NCBI GenBank assembly: GCA_008933995.1
Contig: WARS01000031.1
Coordinates: 3,562,001-3,626,000 of the forward strand
Origin: Datnioides undecimradiatus
Taxonomy: Eukaryota; Chordata; Actinopteri; Lobotiformes; Datnioididae
DNA: 64,000 nt
Direction: 5' to 3'
Of this stretch, positions 58,961 through 64,000 are shown piece by piece. The translations under genes and the position numbers were made by a program. The notes under the pieces are model-generated. The model did not search any database and had not been told where the DNA came from. It saw nothing but the letters and a program-made list of their open reading frames with translations. Each line of letters starts with the position of its first letter. Positions within the stretch are counted from its first letter, which is position 1.

Positions 58961-59519
58961 GCAAACATGTCGGGATATAATGTTTGTGGAAAGTGGCATC
59001 AAGGACTGTGTGACTGTGAAAAAACAAAATCTCTTTCTCACAATTTCAGCTTACACCTGCACTTCTACATGCACTGCCTTTAACAAGAGCGCGTCCCAAC
59101 AATAATCCAGCAAACTCACAAACCAAAAGTCTTTTTTTCTCTTTTTTTGCCGTGCAAATTGTTTTGAGTCGCAACCACAGAATGTTCTATTTTCACTGCA
59201 GCGGATCCAACAATGAGCAGAGACAAGAGAGGAGTCTGCAGCTCCGTGTGGTGAACTCAGACCAAGTTCTGCAGAAACTGAATGCACAGAAAGTGTTTCA
59301 GAAAGAGCTGAGCAATGGTTTGCAGTGAATATTTCCACCTGACGACAGAACAACACAGGAGTTTGTATACAAGTCTAAATTTCCACATGCAACATGCACA
59401 GCGGCTTAGTATTTATTTTTACAGCATTGTATGTCACTGTTGGCACTGACATCAAAATTTGGATAACCATGAATTAAGACCTTCCACTGAGCCTCATTTT
59501 TAATATTGTGAGGCGCTTC

Positions 59520-59740
59520 CAGTGTGGATTTGAGCACCAGAATGACGTCCCCGTGGGTCAGACGTTCAGTGCGGACAGCTATTAATTCACAGCTGAAAAC
59601 GAGGGAGTAACATCAAAGTGTAATTTAACTGGCTGTAAAGCGACAGGGCACCTTCCCGGCCTCTTTATTGACTGGAATGACTGGGGTCAGCTCATTGTAT
59701 TAAGAGGAAACACTATAAATTACACACTGTGCAGCGGTCG
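59520..59740. promoter_or_regulatory. Candidate alx4 intron 1 regulatory element C
   Basis: Repeat-free block with AGCTATTAATTCACAGC, a CATCAAAG (TCF-like), TAATTTAACTGG and CTTTATTGACTGG. Support is motif content and position only. Confidence 0.25.
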
Positions 59741-61234
59741 AGAGAGAGATTAACAACATATTGCTCAAACTGGAAAAGGAAATATCCGAAATAGAGGGAA
59801 AAGTAAACAAGACGGAGGAGGAGAGAAAAGGAAAGAGAAAGTACGCCTTGTCTAACTGAATGCAGAGGACAGAGAGAAGGAAATGTGCGAGTAAAGGGTT
59901 TATCTGTACGTGTTTTTGTGGGTTTGTTTTACTGACTTAAAATAAGGATCAGGATGTAACATGGAGCTCTGAAGAGAGGATAACTCTTAAGTCCTGCTTG
60001 GCTGCAAAGACAGAGCCAGACTGAGACACTGATGCCTGGATGCTGTGTGGGCCGGACAACTGAGCCAAGGGAGGAATGATGTGATAGATACATTAATATG
60101 TGAAGTTAGTAAGTAAGTTTACCCAAGGACTGTACTTACAGTCTGAGGCAATTGTACTTGATGGTTTTCATTTGATGCTACATTTTACATCTCCACAATG
60201 TTTCAGTGGGAAATACTTTGTACACATTACATTTGAATTGTGCAAATTTTACATACACAACGTAATCAGCTATAATTTATTATTTAAAGCTATTAGTTGG
60301 TGAAATGTTAAATATTTAAATACCAAACATTAGCCTGTGTAAAGTGGTTCAAAATGGCTTAACCTCCACCCACCACAACATTAAAATGCTGGTAACACAG
60401 TAATGCATCCTTAGAAATAATAAAATAAAACAATGTATTATATTGCTGTTATATTATGTTATTATACCTCTGACAGGGTCCACTCGGTTGAGATATTATT
60501 TTCACTTTTGATACTTAAATTTGCTGATAACACTTTTGTACCTGTACTTAAGTACAGAACATAAGACTTTTACTCATGATAGAGTGTTTTCATATTGTGC
60601 CATTGCTACTTTCACATCTGCAATAATGGATTGTTTGGACACATTTACATTTCTTCACCTTTTAACTTAAAGTGGTGAACTTGTGTGTAAACAGCTGTTC
60701 AGTCACACGTTCTACAGAGTAACATTACTATTTGCTGGGAGTTGTATTTCGACCTGACCAACGTAAATCTAATATTAACGCTCTGTTTTTGGTCTCCACC
60801 ACCTCCGGAGGGAAATACGTGTCTAACTTCATCTGTTTGCTGTGGAACAGGTAGAAAATGGCACTGTTAGAGACAGTAAAAACTGTAAAGTAGCAGCTAG
60901 ACGCCAAACAATGAGCTGAAACTTGCTATAAAGCTCCGAGGGGAACTCACAAGTGATAAATTCTCTATATTTTCATCATTCACGCTGTCACAGTGTTTCC
61001 ACAGTGCCAGTGATATATTTTTACTTTGAAAAAATTTGTTATAGCGCTTTAAGTCAAAGCTCTTAATATTTCTTCCACCACTGCTGAAGATGCAATAAAG
61101 TCTCTTTGACCTTCTCTTGAATTCTAACCTTGTCTCAAAGTACAAATGGCACGACTATGAATAGCTTGACACTGTACTTACTTGGTGTGGTGTCAGGTGC
61201 ATTCGTCAAAACATAATGAGACAATACACACCAT

Positions 61235-61237
<3 letters not shown>

Positions 61238-61276
<39 letters not shown>
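61238..61276. repeat. (CA)n microsatellite
   Basis: About 19 CA units in alx4 intron 1, flanked by ATACG and GCACAG. Confidence 0.93.
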
Positions 61277-61281
<5 letters not shown>

Positions 61282-64000
61282 GAGCTTTTAGACATTTTCA
61301 TACCAAAGCTGTGGAAACAGTCGATGTGTGTGACAGACAGGACCTCAGCAAACATCGGGAGCAACATTCTCCGTTTTTTTTTCCCTTAACAAATAGTTTT
61401 CTTTTGTGACCATGTGATAAGTAGCCATTCACTTTGAAATTCAACTCTGCTGACTGAGCAGAGCGATGATCCGTCTCAGCAGGCTGCACAAAATTCACAG
61501 ACTGTGAAAAAAAAAAAAAAAAATCCATAAAGCCAAAGACTGATAAATCACCTCTCACGCACTCTTTGTCTTCCTCACACTCTCTCCTTCTCCCTCCCTC
61601 CAGCTCTCCTCCAAATGTTTCTCTCAGACGTTGGAGCAAAACAGAATTTCCCTCATCTCGTGTTTTTGTTGTCTGATCGAAAGAGAACATTCCAGCCGAG
61701 TGGGAAAAACTAGAGCTAGAGTACATTTTTGTGTGCACACACATAAAATGAAAAATACTTTTCTGGGAAACTCACTGCACAAAACGCACGATCACTTCTT
61801 CTCACTGAGGATTCAGGGTCTTAAAATCTGAATATTCATACAGAAGTTTGAGAGAGTGCAAACTCCACCAGCCAAAAGACATCAATCCTTACAAAGTGCC
61901 AAACAAGAATCCTGCAGGGTTTTGGAATCACGACTCTCTATCTGTGTAAGTTCATACTGTTGGTTTGGAGAAGAAATGTAACGAAAAGCAGAAATACAAA
62001 ATTTTAATTAGATGATCATGGACTAACGGCCTGTCTCTCTACTCAACTAAAACAAACCACATTAAAGTACTTTTTGTACGCCTACTGGTGGAACTAAACC
62101 GCATGTTAAAAACTCTAGGTGCTGTTAGTGTGAGATAAATAATATTCAACAAAGTAACAAAAATAAGACAAGAAGCTAGCTATGGAAAATTTTGAAATAT
62201 ATATATTAAGATCCTGCTTTGAGTGGTCCGTGACTATTCAAGTTTTCAAAAGCCGTCAGAGCTTCTCACACCAATTACCTTCAATTTTAAAATCCTTTTT
62301 TGTTTCCTGTAGCCCAGAAATGACGCAGAATTTGTGAAAAGCTGATTTCTGATACACTGGTGAAGCCCCACAACTGCAATAACTTTAGAAATCTGACAAA
62401 GGTCAGCCATTACAGCCAATAATGATATAACACGATGAATTAGCAATGCAAGAAAAATATGATATAAAAATTTAGATCACACCAGTGAGTGTAGAGTAAA
62501 AGCCACCTTACTTTACCAACACACACAAAAGGTACAAAACTGCAGAATCTCTGATCTGCAGTCTTGATTCAGTCCTCCTCGCTATGTTTCTACCTCAGCG
62601 TTCAGTTTACATGATGCAGTGACAAAGAGACCAAAGGAAATCCTGGACTGCACGAGCCTTTCTTTACCCTGCTGCTGTCACTCGACCATGCAAACCGAGC
62701 CTAATGTAAATTGCCCTGCCAAACTTAAAGCTAAATGGTAAAATGATCCTGAGTCCTTGTCACCTCCACTCATGTCACTGACTTGCTGAAGTGTGCCTTG
62801 GTTGTCTGGGCCGCATGGCTGGTTCCCATTACCTTCCTGCTCGAACCAATCAGTGCAGACGGCCATTACGAGAGGCTGAAATGGTTTTGCCGGGTTAAAG
62901 ATGTAGAAGGAACAAAAAGGTAGGAGATGGCAGTGATGAAATCTCACAAGCCAGTGCAATCATAACTTGAATGTTGGTCCTCAATCTGCTTCTGCAGGGA
63001 ATGAAATATATTTACACTTGCAGGGCAACAGAACTGGATCGAGTTCTCGCTTTGCCCAAAAGATAAATTATGGTTTAAGATGGAGTAAACTGCAGCCTTT
63101 TATGTCTTCAAATTACACCAGCAGTGTGTTCTTGGTGCTACGATGTCATTACCCTGCAAAATCAGTCGCTGTAAAAGTAAAAGATGTGATAAAAGGTCCG
63201 ATCCCGCTGTAATTAGGCCTACAATTCAACACCCCTGCAACAACAAAGTAACATCCTTTGTCTTATTGGTGTAGTTAAATGTTTACTGTGTAAAACTGGA
63301 TCCCAAATGTTGCAGCGCTTGACTTTGACACCAGAGTTTCTTAACACGGGGTTACGAATGGATTTTCTCTGCTGTGTGCACGCCGGGGGGACTCGCCCTG
63401 ATCTCCAAACAGGCGAGGGCAGGGAAGCCAAGCTAAAGGTCAGCACCCTCAGACAGCGAGAGAAGACACGGGCACATCAAAAGAGGAAGCGTGTTGTCTC
63501 TGACAAAGACGAGTGTAGGCAACTCTAAAACTATGAAGTGACTGATTGACTCATCCACAAGGCCCTATTTTATCAACAGGGCCATCCTCGTGTTTGATCA
63601 TTTTTATACTGATACAAAAAATTAATCAGTGTATATATTTCTCACTGTTTTTCACCCAGCATGACTTTAAATAAATGTGTCTCTTTAACTCACGTGTCCT
63701 TTTGAAGCTTTACTTTACTTGATATTAAAATCATTTTTTTGTGATTTTAATCTTTATTTATGAGAGAAATACTGAACTTTTAATTTGACTGCACTTACAT
63801 GCACTTATATATGTTGTGCCTTGGTAACATAATCCCCCCAAAACCAAGCATTTACTTTTAAATTTCTTATAATATTACACTTCTAGTAAAGTAAAATGTA
63901 AAAAGTGCACATTTTACTGATAATAAAGTTGTTGTACTTTTTTTTATTGCTACTTTTACTAAAGAAAAGGATCTGAACACTTTCTCCATCACTGTATTAT

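Larger units (their letters stand above)
55815..64000 (-). other. alx4 intron 1 (partial; continues past the window end)
   Basis: At least 8.2 kb without a recognisable exon. I looked for the ALX4 N-terminal exon (a Met-Asn-Ala, Cys-rich start) on the minus strand and did not find it. The stretch contains CA repeats and several segments with enhancer-like composition, listed separately. Confidence 0.7.

Noticed and set aside
55815..64000. Search for alx4 exon 1 on the minus strand
   Set aside because: No frame carries the expected ALX4 N-terminus followed by a donor in the needed phase, so exon 1 is taken to lie beyond the window.

Overview
The window reads as nuclear DNA of a teleost fish. 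It has vertebrate-type split genes with GT-AG introns, a CpG-poor background, long CA/TG dinucleotide runs and short fragments resembling fish dispersed repeats. Its three recognisable genes are vertebrate orthologues. No prokaryotic operon, CRISPR array, rRNA or tRNA was seen. Species and paralogue suffix (for example alx4a versus alx4b) cannot be settled from the sequence alone.

Layout: (1) 1-6475 holds no convincing coding sequence and is probably upstream or first-intron sequence of dagla. (2) 6483-22232, + strand: dagla, the sn-1-specific diacylglycerol lipase alpha that makes the endocannabinoid 2-arachidonoylglycerol. It has 19 coding exons that join without a frame break into about 1086 residues. 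Inside its penultimate long intron is a 195-codon open exon (17232-17819) with its own AG acceptor in the right phase, a stop and a downstream AATAAA. I read it as an unreported or little-known alternative 3' terminal exon that would replace the Homer-binding tail. (3) 22233-26475: dagla 3'UTR, a short intergenic stretch and the likely ext2 promoter. (4) 26491-44255, + strand: ext2, the exostosin-2 subunit of the heparan-sulfate co-polymerase, with 14 coding exons and 719 residues. (5) 44256-50144: ext2 3'UTR and the gap between convergent genes. (6) 50145-55814, - strand: the last three exons of alx4, a paired-type homeobox gene (most of the homeodomain in one exon, its end plus linker in the next, the OAR tail in the last). 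Exon 1 was not found and probably lies beyond 64000, so 55815-64000 is alx4 intron 1.

The three genes share no biochemical pathway. Tail-to-tail ext2-alx4 is an old vertebrate linkage (both on human 11p11.2). dagla directly upstream of ext2 differs from human, where DAGLA is at 11q12. Several intronic stretches in ext2 and alx4 look like candidate cis-regulatory elements, consistent with ext2 being a bystander in the regulatory neighbourhood of alx4. This is inference and needs a cross-species alignment.

All exon boundaries were worked out by hand from splice signals, reading phase and remembered vertebrate protein families. No alignment or database search was run.
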